From NCBI GenBank assembly GCA_035624455.1, contig DASPRM010000075.1, forward strand, positions 62,001 through 126,000: a stretch of 64,000 bases of DNA, read 5' to 3'. Below, one piece after another: positions 40,709-49,519 of the stretch. Below the pieces are notes generated by a model, which saw only the letters and a program-made list of their open reading frames with translations, had not been told where the DNA came from and made no database searches. This stretch comes from Terriglobales bacterium. GTDB taxonomy: Bacteria > Acidobacteriota > Terriglobia > Terriglobales > Acidobacteriaceae. The position numbers and the translations under genes were made by a program. Every line of letters starts with the position of its first letter. The stretch's first letter is position 1.

Positions 40709-41587
40709 GTGACTGAAGTAAACCAGCCATCATCGCCAACTCCAGCTGAAACTGTTTCCTCTCCTCGCGTGCACCATCGGATGTCCACTCGCACTCGTAT
40801 TCTCTTTTTCATGACAGCTTGGGCCATCGTGCTTATGCCGTTTCTGTTTTGGCGCAGTACCTGGTTTGGCCGCCAATTGTCAGATGCTGAGCTCAATCGC
40901 TACCTGCACGACAGCCAGAAGCCCCGCCACATTCAGCACGCGCTCGTGCAGATCGGCGAACGAATAGGACGTCGCGATGACAGCGTCGCGCACTGGTATC
41001 CGGATTTGGTTTGGCTGGCCTCACATCCAGTGGAAGAGATTCGCAACACCGATGCCTGGGTCATGGGCCAGGACGCTTCCCGCCCGGAATTCCACCAGGC
41101 TCTGCTTGAACTTCTGCACGATTCGTCCGCTAACGTCAGAGGTAACGCCGCTCTGGCTCTGGTGCGCTTCGGCGATGATTCTGGCCGATCGCAACTACTC
41201 GAGATGCTAAAGCCCGCCGTCATCACAGCACCGTCGACGGGAATCATTGTGGATAGCGCCAAGCCTGGAACCACTGTGCGTCAGAATGGCACTGTTTCCA
41301 AACTCAGCGCTGATGCCAAAATTTTCGAACTTCGCTCGCCATTGACTGGCCGTGTGGCCTTCGCCGCAAGCCGCGGCGCGCAGGTTGCAGCAAACGGTGA
41401 GATAGCCCGCATCGATCCCAGCACCGACCAGGTTTGGGAGGCGCTGCGAGCTCTTTACGTAGTCGGCCGGGTCGAGGATCTCCCCGCCATCCGCCCCTAC
41501 GAACGTGCTCTGCCGGAGATGCCGGAGCGCATTCGCGAACAAGCTGTTGCTTCTGAGCGTGCTATTCTGCAGCGAGCTGCGAAGTGA
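40709..41587 (+). CDS. membrane-anchored HEAT-repeat protein with lipoyl-like hairpin
   Basis: The GTG at 40709 is preferred because the longer frame overlaps the preceding gene. The 292-residue product has an N-terminal cytoplasmic tail, one membrane helix (ILFFMTAWAIVLMPFLFW) and two or three HEAT-like repeats (PVEEIRNTDAWVMGQDA, ALLELLHDSSANVRGNAALA). After these a segment resembles the biotinyl/lipoyl-like hairpin of HlyD-type proteins (LRSPLTGRVAFAASRGAQVA, IARIDPS). A last helical region (DQVWEALRALYVVGRVEDLP) resembles another HEAT unit. No lysine for lipoylation is present at the expected turn. It ends the respiratory block; role unknown. Confidence 0.7.
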   Translation: MTEVNQPSSPTPAETVSSPRVHHRMSTRTRILFFMTAWAIVLMPFLFWRSTWFGRQLSDAELNRYLHDSQKPRHIQHALVQIGERIGRRDDSVAHWYPDLVWLASHPVEEIRNTDAWVMGQDASRPEFHQALLELLHDSSANVRGNAALALVRFGDDSGRSQLLEMLKPAVITAPSTGIIVDSAKPGTTVRQNGTVSKLSADAKIFELRSPLTGRVAFAASRGAQVAANGEIARIDPSTDQVWEALRALYVVGRVEDLPAIRPYERALPEMPERIREQAVASERAILQRAAK

Positions 41588-41677
41588 GGCATGTGGAGCA
41601 GGCTCTTGCCATCAGGAGCGGGTTCCCCAATGAGCCCGCTTTTGGCTCAATGGAGTGGACGTGCGGCCGCCAGGACG

Positions 41678-41691
41678 CGAGGGATCTGCAG
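41678..41691. repeat. CGAGGGATCTGCAG repeat, copy 1
   Basis: This 14-base sequence recurs exactly at 57675-57688; similar bases continue on both sides (GCGGCC upstream and a T-rich GCT stretch downstream). Here it lies 26 bases before the ATG of a secreted hydrolase. It may be part of a dispersed repeat of this genome. Confidence 0.45.
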
Positions 41692-41717
41692 TTTTGCTAT
41701 CTCACAACCGAGGTGCT

Positions 41718-43022
41718 ATGCGATCGCTTTCGCTGATGATTTGCCTGGCTGTCTCCATTGGTGCCTTCGCTCAGGGTCCCAGTTTCTCGAAGGGCGATAT
41801 TGACTCGATCTACCCCAATATTGAAGCTCTCTACCTGGATCTCCATCGTAACCCTGAGCTCTCGTCGCATGAGGTTCAGACGGCTGCCAAGCTCGCCGAC
41901 GCGGCCCGCAAACTGGGATTCCAGGTCACCACGAACGTAGGCGGCAATGGAGTTGTAGCCATCCTTAAGAACGGCAGCGGACCCACAGTGATGGTGCGCA
42001 CCGAACTCGACGCCCTTCCAGTTGCTGAGGCCACCGGTCTTCCTTACGCAAGTCACGTCAAAACCAAGGACGCTGCGGGTAATGATGTTTCCGTGATGCA
42101 CGCCTGCGGTCACGACGTGCATATGTCCACCTGGGTTGCATCCGCAAGCTTGCTAAGCCAGCACCGCGACCTCTGGCATGGCACATTAATGATGATTGCC
42201 CAGCCTGCTGAAGAATCGATGAATGGCGCGTCGGCCATGCTCAAGGACGGGCTCTTCACGCGCTTCCCAAAGCCCGATTTTGTCTTGGCTCTCCATGACG
42301 ATGATGGCATCCCGGCGGGTCAGGTCGGATTCACTTCTGGTTACTCCATGGCCGCTTCCGATGCCGTAGACTTGACTATTTACGGCAGAGGCGGGCATGG
42401 GGCCAAGCCGCAAATGACAATCGATCCTATAGTCGTCGCGGCTCGCACTATTCTCGCACTTCAGACTCTCGTCTCTCGGGAGGATGATCCCAATGATCCG
42501 GCCGTCGTTACGGTGGGTTCCATCCACGCAGGCACGAAGCACAACATTATTCCCGATGAGGTCAAACTTCAGCTTTCGGTTCGCTCTTACCGCCCGGAGG
42601 TCCGCGAGCATTTGCTGTCCGGCATCGAGCGGATTGCGTGCGCCGAAGCCCAGGCTGCCGGAGCTCCCAAGCCTCCCGAGATGAAAGTCGTGGACTCAAC
42701 CAAAGCAGTATTCAATGACCCTGTGCTCACCCGCCGCGTTGAAGCTGCCGTAAGCCGCAGCTTGGGGCAAAATAATGTGCTGGAAATTCCGCCTAAGATG
42801 TCCTCAGAAGATTTTTCAGAATATGGCAGCGCAGGAGTGCCAATTCTGATGTTCCACGTGGGCGCGGTGAATCCCGAGAAATATAGGGCGGCAAAGGGTG
42901 GCGGAGAGCCGTTACCTTCGCTCCACTCGTCCAAGTTTTACCCTGATCGTGAACCGACGATCAAAACTGCCATCCTCGCCGAAACCACAGCAGTCTTGGA
43001 GCTGATGGGAAACAAACCATGA
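41718..43022 (+). CDS. secreted M20 family amidohydrolase/peptidase
   Basis: Start at the ATG 41718 gives a signal peptide (LSLMICLAVSIGAFAQ); the frame is open upstream to 41655 but that part is not needed. The 434-residue protein is an M20D-type metal hydrolase: LHRNPELSSHE, RTELDALPVAEATG, HACGHDVHMSTWV for metal-binding His and Asp, QPAEESMNGASAML with catalytic Glu, and GRGGHGAKPQ. The C-terminal ligand region is MSSEDFSEY. Relatives act on N-acyl amino acids or indole-acetyl conjugates; here the enzyme is periplasmic or exported. Substrate unknown. Confidence 0.92.
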   Translation: MRSLSLMICLAVSIGAFAQGPSFSKGDIDSIYPNIEALYLDLHRNPELSSHEVQTAAKLADAARKLGFQVTTNVGGNGVVAILKNGSGPTVMVRTELDALPVAEATGLPYASHVKTKDAAGNDVSVMHACGHDVHMSTWVASASLLSQHRDLWHGTLMMIAQPAEESMNGASAMLKDGLFTRFPKPDFVLALHDDDGIPAGQVGFTSGYSMAASDAVDLTIYGRGGHGAKPQMTIDPIVVAARTILALQTLVSREDDPNDPAVVTVGSIHAGTKHNIIPDEVKLQLSVRSYRPEVREHLLSGIERIACAEAQAAGAPKPPEMKVVDSTKAVFNDPVLTRRVEAAVSRSLGQNNVLEIPPKMSSEDFSEYGSAGVPILMFHVGAVNPEKYRAAKGGGEPLPSLHSSKFYPDREPTIKTAILAETTAVLELMGNKP

Positions 43023-43152
43023 AATGATTGAAGCTGTCCCGCTAGAGACAGGCCCCAAGTTTAGTTTTCAGATTACCCGATTACAATTTACCCGATAACA
43101 ATGCCGGGCAAACGACGCACTTGTTGGCAGCGACAGGCCGGGAAAGCAGCCA

Positions 43153-43530
43153 CTAGTAACTCATCATTCCCACTTCCTTTTCGACTTCCGTAGTATCCAG
43201 CATCACTATGGCGTCCCACGGGCAGCCGTCGAGGAAGCTGCCATCCGGCCCCTTGCTGGTGCACTTCTTGCACCCGATGCACAGGATCGGGTCGACCTGA
43301 ATGCGCCCGAATGGGGGATGATCTTCATCGGGTACCCAGAACATGCAGTCTTCAATCGGGCAGTACTCCACGCACGCTGGCGAGCCGGCACAGCCTGTAC
43401 AGCATTCCGTAATTACTGCCAGCTCTTTGGGTTTCTTTTTGCGGGGGGTCAGAATCCCTTTGGATCGTGGCTCATGCTTCAGTTCGTCCGGGACAAATCC
43501 CGGTGCCTTGGCGACCTGTTGTTCGGCCAT
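43153..43530 (-). CDS. ferredoxin-like 4Fe-4S protein
   Basis: From the ATG at 43530 the protein has 125 residues. Cysteines for two [4Fe-4S] clusters are present but in a modified pattern: CCTGCAGSPACVEYCPIEDC and CIGCKKCTSKGPDGSFLDGC followed by PW. A 40-residue basic N-terminal part (FVPDELKHEPRSKG, TPRKKKPKE) is unusual for a ferredoxin. A TATAAT box ends ten bases before the start, implying a very short or absent leader. It lies near the HgdC/HgdB-like genes on the same strand, so it may supply their low-potential electrons; this is inference. Confidence 0.82.
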   Translation of the reverse strand: MAEQQVAKAPGFVPDELKHEPRSKGILTPRKKKPKELAVITECCTGCAGSPACVEYCPIEDCMFWVPDEDHPPFGRIQVDPILCIGCKKCTSKGPDGSFLDGCPWDAIVMLDTTEVEKEVGMMSY

Positions 43531-43539
43531 TGTGCGGTG

Positions 43540-43545
43540 ATTATA
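43540..43545 (-). promoter_or_regulatory. possible -10 box of the ferredoxin gene
   Basis: On the minus strand TATAAT matches the -10 consensus fully and ends ten bases before the ferredoxin ATG at 43530. No good -35 is visible at 17 bases. Transcription would start within three to four bases of the ATG, so the mRNA may be leaderless. Confidence 0.4.
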
Positions 43546-43570
43546 CCCCAAGCCTATTGACGGGATTGTG

Positions 43571-43855
43571 CTAGCGGTTGGCCATATGGTCGCCCAAGGC
43601 CCTTTCCACTTCTTCGGGGGGCAGCGATTCGCCGTCGTTCATGCGTTTCAGGAGCGCGTCGATGATGTCCTTGGCTTCGTCCTTGCCGTAATTGCGGATG
43701 AAACCATCGTAAAAGTGCTCCCCGGCGAGTGCCCGGTTGATCTCAAACTCCTTGTTGTTTTCGTTCAACTCGGTGAAATACACCACCCGGTACTTCCCGC
43801 TGTAAGTCGCCTCACGGTAAATCTCAAACATCACCTTATCAGAGTCCATTGCCAT
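43571..43855 (-). CDS. hypothetical protein, 94 aa
   Basis: I do not recognise a characterised family. The small acidic protein has a beta-rich start (KVMFEIYREATYSGKYRVVYF), a charged middle and a helical end (EAKDIIDALLKRMNDGE, PPEEVERALGDHM). No signal peptide, Cys or membrane segment is present. It lies between the terminator of the activase gene and the ferredoxin gene on the same strand; the spacing of 40 bases to the ferredoxin start suggests they could be expressed together, although the ferredoxin has a possible promoter of its own. Confidence 0.65.
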   Translation of the reverse strand: MAMDSDKVMFEIYREATYSGKYRVVYFTELNENNKEFEINRALAGEHFYDGFIRNYGKDEAKDIIDALLKRMNDGESLPPEEVERALGDHMANR

Positions 43856-43900
43856 GCTTGCGCCATCCTGCTGGAGATCAGACTATTTTACTGAAGTCTA

Positions 43901-43939
43901 GCACGTGTGGCGCGGACACTCTTGTCCGCGGCAGCGTGC
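43901..43939. repeat. palindromic element, REP-like
   Basis: CGCGGACA (43911-43918) and TGTCCGCG (43923-43930) form a perfect 8-bp stem with a CTCT loop. GCACG (43901-43905) and CGTGC (43935-43939) can extend it across an internal loop. It lies between two genes next to a separate terminator. I see no second copy in the window, so calling it a genome repeat is inference from its shape. Confidence 0.4.
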
Positions 43940-43950
43940 AAATTTCAGCA

Positions 43951-43992
43951 AAACAAATCCCTTCTGCCAGCCTTTCGGACCGGCAGAAGGGA
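43951..43992 (-). terminator. rho-independent terminator of the activase gene
   Basis: On the minus strand TCCCTTCTGCC and GGCAGAAGGGA (43992-43982 and 43968-43958) form a perfect 11-bp stem around a 13-base loop, followed by TTTGTTT (43957-43951). It begins 36 bases after the stop of the large activase gene and should end its transcript. Confidence 0.85.
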
Positions 43993-44027
43993 CGGAATTC
44001 GTTGTAATCCTATGTTAAAGTCCTACT

Positions 44028-47000
44028 TTAATCTCCACTCAGCTGCACCAACTCATCCGCCGTTGGCTGAGCATTGGAAATGGAAACCAGTTCCGCGGGA
44101 ACGCCCTCAGCAGCCCGGTGCCTCTGTGCGATGAGCAGCTCCGCGCGCAACTGCTCCTCAAATTTCTTAAGCTGGTCTTCAATTGTCAGCTTCTTCTGTT
44201 TCTCCCGAACCATGTCCTCTCGGTAGCGTTTCAGGAAGTAACCAATCGTCTCCACGCGAATCTTGATGGACCCGGTCGGCTTGTTCTCATCAATATCCTT
44301 GAAGCAGAAGTACGGCGTTCCTGAGTGTTCGACGACCTCTTCGATCACAGTATAGATCGGGGCATCGTGTCCGCACTTGAAGCTGGAAAGCTCCAGCGCC
44401 ACCAGATTGGGATGCCGGGCGATGTACTTGGCGGCCCAAACCTTGCGGCTCGTATTCTCCGAATACGAATTCTTCCAGGCATCGGAAACGTCCATTGGGT
44501 GCTTGATCACGCCCGCGTGGACCTCGTCTCCGAACAGCTTCCACACGATTTCATCGTCCAGCGGCAGCGAATCCTGAGAAAATACTGGATATCCGAGCTT
44601 CTGGAACTCCTCCAGGATCTCATGGTTGATTCCGGGATCGTTGTGGTACGGACGGCCCAGCAGCACAATACCCAGGCGGGTCTCAGCCTCCAGGCGCTTC
44701 AGCACTTCGCGCGCTGCTCCCCGCATGATCTCGTTGTCGAACTTATTCATTGCTGCGAAGCCCTGCTGCACCGCCCGGAGGTTTTCCTCCTCGGTCAGGC
44801 CCAGAATGTCTTCCCAGTCTTCATACATCTGACGGTGTGCCAGCTTCTCTTCATTGAGGCAGATGAGCGTGTCCCTCCAGATCACGCCCTTTTCCTTGAA
44901 CAGATCGCCTTCTTTGGTGAAGGCGGCTTTGACTGAAGCAGGTGTAGCCGTCACCGTTGGGCAAGCGCGGCTGGACTGCGTATGCGTCAGGAAGGTTGGA
45001 AGTGAATCGATCATCGGAAAGAAGATCACATCCAGCTTCTTCTTCGGATGCACCGAGTACAGCAAATTGTGTACATGCGGAATCCCAACCTTGGACGGGA
45101 AGCAGGGATCAATCGCTCCCCGCTTCGCCCCTTCTTTGTAGAGTTGTTCGCTGGTGTATTCCGACCACAATAGGTTTTCGGCTTTTACCCCCAGCGACTC
45201 GAAATAGGCGGTGAAGAACGGGCCGCACGAATACATGTTCAGCGCTTTCGGCATGCCAATCTTCAGCTCTGCCCGCCGCTTCATCAGTTCGATGCGTTGC
45301 TTCTGCGCTTTAGTGATCACCAACTTAGGCAGCGGATCGGCCACGAGTGGTGGCTCGTAGCTCTTGAATGCCGCCTTGGCCGCAATCTCCACCAGATTGG
45401 GGTTCTCCTTCTTGATGGCGTCAATATTGCCCTTGATGACGCGCATCTCTTCCACGTTCTCTACCGTACCCTTTTCGCAGGTGGCGATGATCAAGCGCTG
45501 GGCGCCCGGCGCCAGCGGCACTTTAGTTTTCACCGGCGGCTTATAGTTCGGATTCGGTGAAGCAGTCTTTACGTCGATAAAAGTGCGCAGACACTTGTTC
45601 TTGCAGAAATAGCACCGGGTGTCCTCGTTTCGTGTCGTGGTGAAGGAAATTGAAGCCACCGCATCCATTCCGATGAATTCGGTCTGCTTTCCGTTCTCCC
45701 ACAAGCGAACTGCTTCGAAAGCACAGCCAATCGCGCCGGCTTCGCCGCAGTGCTGGTGCACGATCACCTCGGGCTGCACCTCTTTTCCTTTGAATCGCGA
45801 TTCGATGAAATCCACCTGCGACTTCACCGCCGCCAGATTGTGCTGCGTGCCGCCCTGGAGAATGAACCTGCGCCCTATGGCCGACAGGTTGGGAATCTGG
45901 GATACGTACAGCCAGATATTTTTCGGCAGCACGTTGCATAACCCCGCCATGATTTCTTCGGGCTTCCACCCTTGCCGCTGGAAATCGACGATATCCGACT
46001 GCATGAACACCGCACAGCCATAACCGAACTGCGGAAAGCCCTTGGCTCCGAATGCGATGTCGGCGAACTCCTCGACTTTGAAGCCAAAGCTTTCGCACGT
46101 ACCCTGCAGGAAGTAGCCGTTGCCGGCCGAGCACTGCGTGTTCAACTTGAAGTCTTTTACGCGTCCGTCTTTGAGGATGATGATCTTGATGTCCTGGCCG
46201 CCCACATCACAGATCACGTCCGCGTCGGGATAGAAATGCAGCGCTGCCTGCGTATGGGCTACTGTCTCTACCAGCGCCACATCGGCGCCGACCGCGTCTT
46301 TCAGAATGTCTTTGGCATAGCCCGTGGTGCCAACGCCTGAGACCTTCAAAGTCGCGCCCTGGTCTGTAACCTGCTTCGTAATCTTGGCCAGAACCTCCTG
46401 CGTGTCCTCGATCGGATTTCCCTTCGAGAGTTGATAGGTCTTGCACAGAATATTGCGGTTCTTGTCCACGAGGACGGCTTTGGTTGAAGTGGATCCGCCA
46501 TCGATTCCGACAAAACCCGCAACTACTTGGCCAGGCTGGAATGTCGCAGCTACAAACTTCTTCTTGGCGTACTTTTTCTTGAACTCTTCCAACTCCTCCG
46601 GGCTCTTCGCCAGCGCCTGTGCGCCGCCCTTCTTAGCCTTTTCCTGGGCACGTCCCTCCGTGATGTACCATTCCAGCTTCGAGTAGCCCTGATAAAGACC
46701 GACTCCCGGGTCTTCCTGCTTTCCAAACTCGACTGCTCCGATGCAGGCAAAATATTGCGCATTATCGGGGGTCTTAATCAGATCTTCCGGATTCACACCC
46801 TCTGGAAGGGGATAGTTCCGCTCTTCCCAGATCTTGGGGATGTTAGCTTTCCAGCAGTCGCGCATTCCCTTGATGTAGCAATTCGGACCACCCAATAGCA
46901 GCACAACGGGACGTAGCGTATTGCCGCGCGTCAGCACCGACAGGTTCTGCTGCACGATTGACTCAAACAATGACGCCATCAGCTCATCCGGCGGAACGCC

Positions 47001-47603
47001 CTGTTTCTGCAGGCCGTTAATATCGGTCTCGGCGAAAACCCCGCACTTCCCTGCCACCGGGTGCAGCTTCAGGCCCTTGTAGCCCATGTTGCAGAGTTCC
47101 GCAGAGGGAATACGAAGCTTGGCATTGATCTTGTCGATGACCGCGCCCGTGCCACCCGCGCACTTGTCATTCATCGAAGGCAGTTTCTTCTTCTTGCCCG
47201 TCTCCGGGTCTTCCTTGAAGATGATGATCTTCGCGTCTTGCCCACCCAGTTCGATGACTGACCCGCACTCTGGATAGAGCTTCTCCACGGAGAGCGATAC
47301 CGCGTTTACCTCCTGCACGAACTTCGCGCCCAGGTGCTTGGCAATTCCGGAGCCACCCGATCCAGTGATGAATACGCGATAGTTCTCTATCGGCGTAGCT
47401 GGCAGGTCCTCCCCGATCTGCTTCAGCATCTCCAGGAGCTTCTCCGGCTGCTTGGTTTCATGCCGTTGGTAGTCCTGCCAGATGATCTGGTCGGTTTCAC
47501 CGTCGATGACCGCGATCTTCACCGTCGTGGAACCGACGTCGGCACCCATCCACAGCATTTCGTACTTCTTGTCGCGAATCGCTTTATCGGTAAGTCCCGC
47601 CAT
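44028..47603 (-). CDS. fused acyl-CoA dehydratase activase-related protein (two BadF/HgdC modules, DUF2229)
   Basis: The 1191 residues contain two complete ASKHA-type activase modules of the BcrAD/BadF/HgdC family. Module 1 (about 15-320) has GADVGSTTVKIAVIDG, LGGQDAKII and cluster Cys in NDKCAGGTGAV and AGKCGVFAETD. Module 2 (about 365-650) has GIDGGSTSTKAVLVD, VGGQDIKII, NTQCSAGNGYF and GYGCAVFMQSD. A Cys-rich link (CYFCKNKCLRTF) leads to DUF2229 (IGMPKALNMYSCGPFF) and an HgdB-like C-terminal part (RLGIVLLGRPYHNDPGINHE, ELSSFKCGHDAP). HgdC proteins use ATP to inject a low-potential electron into an iron-sulfur dehydratase or reductase. The partner is the next gene upstream. Substrate unknown. 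Confidence 0.88.
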   Translation of the reverse strand: MAGLTDKAIRDKKYEMLWMGADVGSTTVKIAVIDGETDQIIWQDYQRHETKQPEKLLEMLKQIGEDLPATPIENYRVFITGSGGSGIAKHLGAKFVQEVNAVSLSVEKLYPECGSVIELGGQDAKIIIFKEDPETGKKKKLPSMNDKCAGGTGAVIDKINAKLRIPSAELCNMGYKGLKLHPVAGKCGVFAETDINGLQKQGVPPDELMASLFESIVQQNLSVLTRGNTLRPVVLLLGGPNCYIKGMRDCWKANIPKIWEERNYPLPEGVNPEDLIKTPDNAQYFACIGAVEFGKQEDPGVGLYQGYSKLEWYITEGRAQEKAKKGGAQALAKSPEELEEFKKKYAKKKFVAATFQPGQVVAGFVGIDGGSTSTKAVLVDKNRNILCKTYQLSKGNPIEDTQEVLAKITKQVTDQGATLKVSGVGTTGYAKDILKDAVGADVALVETVAHTQAALHFYPDADVICDVGGQDIKIIILKDGRVKDFKLNTQCSAGNGYFLQGTCESFGFKVEEFADIAFGAKGFPQFGYGCAVFMQSDIVDFQRQGWKPEEIMAGLCNVLPKNIWLYVSQIPNLSAIGRRFILQGGTQHNLAAVKSQVDFIESRFKGKEVQPEVIVHQHCGEAGAIGCAFEAVRLWENGKQTEFIGMDAVASISFTTTRNEDTRCYFCKNKCLRTFIDVKTASPNPNYKPPVKTKVPLAPGAQRLIIATCEKGTVENVEEMRVIKGNIDAIKKENPNLVEIAAKAAFKSYEPPLVADPLPKLVITKAQKQRIELMKRRAELKIGMPKALNMYSCGPFFTAYFESLGVKAENLLWSEYTSEQLYKEGAKRGAIDPCFPSKVGIPHVHNLLYSVHPKKKLDVIFFPMIDSLPTFLTHTQSSRACPTVTATPASVKAAFTKEGDLFKEKGVIWRDTLICLNEEKLAHRQMYEDWEDILGLTEEENLRAVQQGFAAMNKFDNEIMRGAAREVLKRLEAETRLGIVLLGRPYHNDPGINHEILEEFQKLGYPVFSQDSLPLDDEIVWKLFGDEVHAGVIKHPMDVSDAWKNSYSENTSRKVWAAKYIARHPNLVALELSSFKCGHDAPIYTVIEEVVEHSGTPYFCFKDIDENKPTGSIKIRVETIGYFLKRYREDMVREKQKKLTIEDQLKKFEEQLRAELLIAQRHRAAEGVPAELVSISNAQPTADELVQLSGD

Positions 47604-47746
47604 GATTCTCCTAGAGAGCCTTTAGCCTGGAGGAACCCTTAAAACACCAGGTCCCACGACTCGGGCCTCGTCTTTATACTCGACCCTCGCTCAGGATGAC
47701 AGTTGGTAGCCTTGCAAATTCACGGTCAAGTCCGCTTTTGCAACGC

Positions 47747-49519
47747 TCAGTGCGCTTCCGCGTGATACGGAACCTGGGCCCCCATACGTTCTGCCACATG
47801 CACCGCGAAGTTCGCAGCAGTCCCAATTACGCCTTTGTACTTCGGCACCGGATAGAGCGCGTTGGACATCTCCGGGTGCTGCTCGACATACGCCTTCAAC
47901 TCGTCCTGGCTCTTGCCGATCTTCTCCAGCACCTCTTTGTACTCGAGCTTAGCCTTGGCCTTGGCTTCGCCCAGCGCCATCTGCACCCGGCTATGCGCAT
48001 TGATCTCGCCCTCCCCGGAGGTTTCAATGGGAAGGAAGATCATGTCTTTGTAATGCGCCACTACGGCTGATTGCGCTCCGTCGGACTGCGTGGAGGGCAT
48101 ACATCCAAACGGCTTCAGCGAGAGCACCATGTGGCAGAGTTCGCGATTGGAGTAGTAGATATTCTTGGCCACTTCCAGGTGCCCTTCGCCGCCGCCCGCA
48201 CGCGAGTTGTAGTAAGGATGGCCGAGCCGCTGTAGTTCGTATTGATCTACCAAACGATGCGCAGTCCCTCCCAGAGCGTCAACAATGCGGTGATACTCGC
48301 GAGCAAAGATCAGCTCCGCAGCCCTGAGCTTCATCAACTTGTTGCGGTAGTTCCATTCAATCTTGGCTTGCTTGTCGATGCGCCAGCTCGGAGGCGCAAC
48401 CGTACCCTCTTCCAGTCCCTTGGTGTCGCGAATCTTCTGCACCACCTGATGGATCATGTACATGATCCAGGTGCCGATCGGCTCCACGATGATCTGCGCA
48501 CCCTCCTTGTGAAGGAACGGGAACATATTGAAGTTGCCGTCGCCTTCCGTGGTCTGCGCCCAAAACTCGCCCGTGATCTTCACAATCGGCTTCACCCGGA
48601 AGCGGTCCACCTTCACCCGGTTGAAGCGATCGCGTACCTGATTCAGCGCCACCATGTAATCGTCGGACATGAGCTGATTGAGGAATTTGCCCAAATATTC
48701 AACCGTACCTTTCATCGGGATCTTGTTGGCTGCCTTCCCCAGTTTGCTCTCTACCGACCAGGGCGACTTCTTCTTGAGCGCCTCGTGCAGGTAGTCGATC
48801 GACTCATCCAGGACAGCGTCTGTCTCGCCGGTATTCGCTTCGAACGCCCGGATCTGATGCGCGACTTCGTTAATGATGTCGCCCATATTGAGGGCATTCA
48901 GCAGGTTCAGAAAGAAGTCCAGGTTCATGCACAGCCCGGCTTCCGCCTCCGACTGGTCGAGACCACCCGATTGCTGGAATAGCATCACTCGGAAGCCGTC
49001 GAAGCCTGCATTGCGCAGGGCCAGCCGGTATTCCGCTTCATACATCCCAAAGCGGCACGGACCACATGCCCCTGCGGTAAGGAAAATGTAATTGTTGAGC
49101 AGGTCTTCCCGGCGGATGCCCGACTCCTCCAGCTTCTGCAGATACTGGACGAGGTTGCCGACGGTGAAGTACGTAGGATTGCATTGGCCGTTATTGCCAT
49201 ACTCCTTGCCCAACTGGAACGCCTTTACATTCGCCGTGGGCACCACTTCGCACTTGTAACCCAGCCCCTCGAGAGCGCCATGGACCAACTTCTCGTGCTT
49301 CCAGGTCAGCCCGCCAAAAAGAAGCGTGGTCTTGTTGCGCTGGTCTGCAGTGAATGGCCGCTCGATCGGCTTGTGAAAATGATGGATCTCTTTACGGGCG
49401 ATTCCTGCTTCCTTCTCCAGCCGTGCCCGTTCTTCTGCCACTCGCTGGCGAATCATTTCTTCCAGCGATGTAATCTGCACTAGCCCACCACTCGTTGCTG
49501 GATGTGTCGAAGTGCTCAT
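47747..49519 (-). CDS. HgdB-like 2-hydroxyacyl-CoA dehydratase/reductase component
   Basis: This 590-residue protein belongs to the 2-hydroxyglutaryl-CoA dehydratase D-component fold, as found in the C-terminal part of long fused activases. Likely cluster ligands are Cys in YGNNGQCNPTYF, TAGACGPCRFGMYE and LKPFGCMPSTQSDGAQ. Other marks are LLFGGLTWKHEKLVHGALEG at the N-terminus and GEFWAQTTEGDGNFNMFPFL. GAGG lies before the ATG. It is encoded 143 bases upstream of the double activase on the same strand; the two together equal the very long single-chain homologues of other bacteria. The reaction may be dehydration or ATP-driven reduction of an unknown substrate. Confidence 0.85.
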   Translation of the reverse strand: MSTSTHPATSGGLVQITSLEEMIRQRVAEERARLEKEAGIARKEIHHFHKPIERPFTADQRNKTTLLFGGLTWKHEKLVHGALEGLGYKCEVVPTANVKAFQLGKEYGNNGQCNPTYFTVGNLVQYLQKLEESGIRREDLLNNYIFLTAGACGPCRFGMYEAEYRLALRNAGFDGFRVMLFQQSGGLDQSEAEAGLCMNLDFFLNLLNALNMGDIINEVAHQIRAFEANTGETDAVLDESIDYLHEALKKKSPWSVESKLGKAANKIPMKGTVEYLGKFLNQLMSDDYMVALNQVRDRFNRVKVDRFRVKPIVKITGEFWAQTTEGDGNFNMFPFLHKEGAQIIVEPIGTWIMYMIHQVVQKIRDTKGLEEGTVAPPSWRIDKQAKIEWNYRNKLMKLRAAELIFAREYHRIVDALGGTAHRLVDQYELQRLGHPYYNSRAGGGEGHLEVAKNIYYSNRELCHMVLSLKPFGCMPSTQSDGAQSAVVAHYKDMIFLPIETSGEGEINAHSRVQMALGEAKAKAKLEYKEVLEKIGKSQDELKAYVEQHPEMSNALYPVPKYKGVIGTAANFAVHVAERMGAQVPYHAEAH

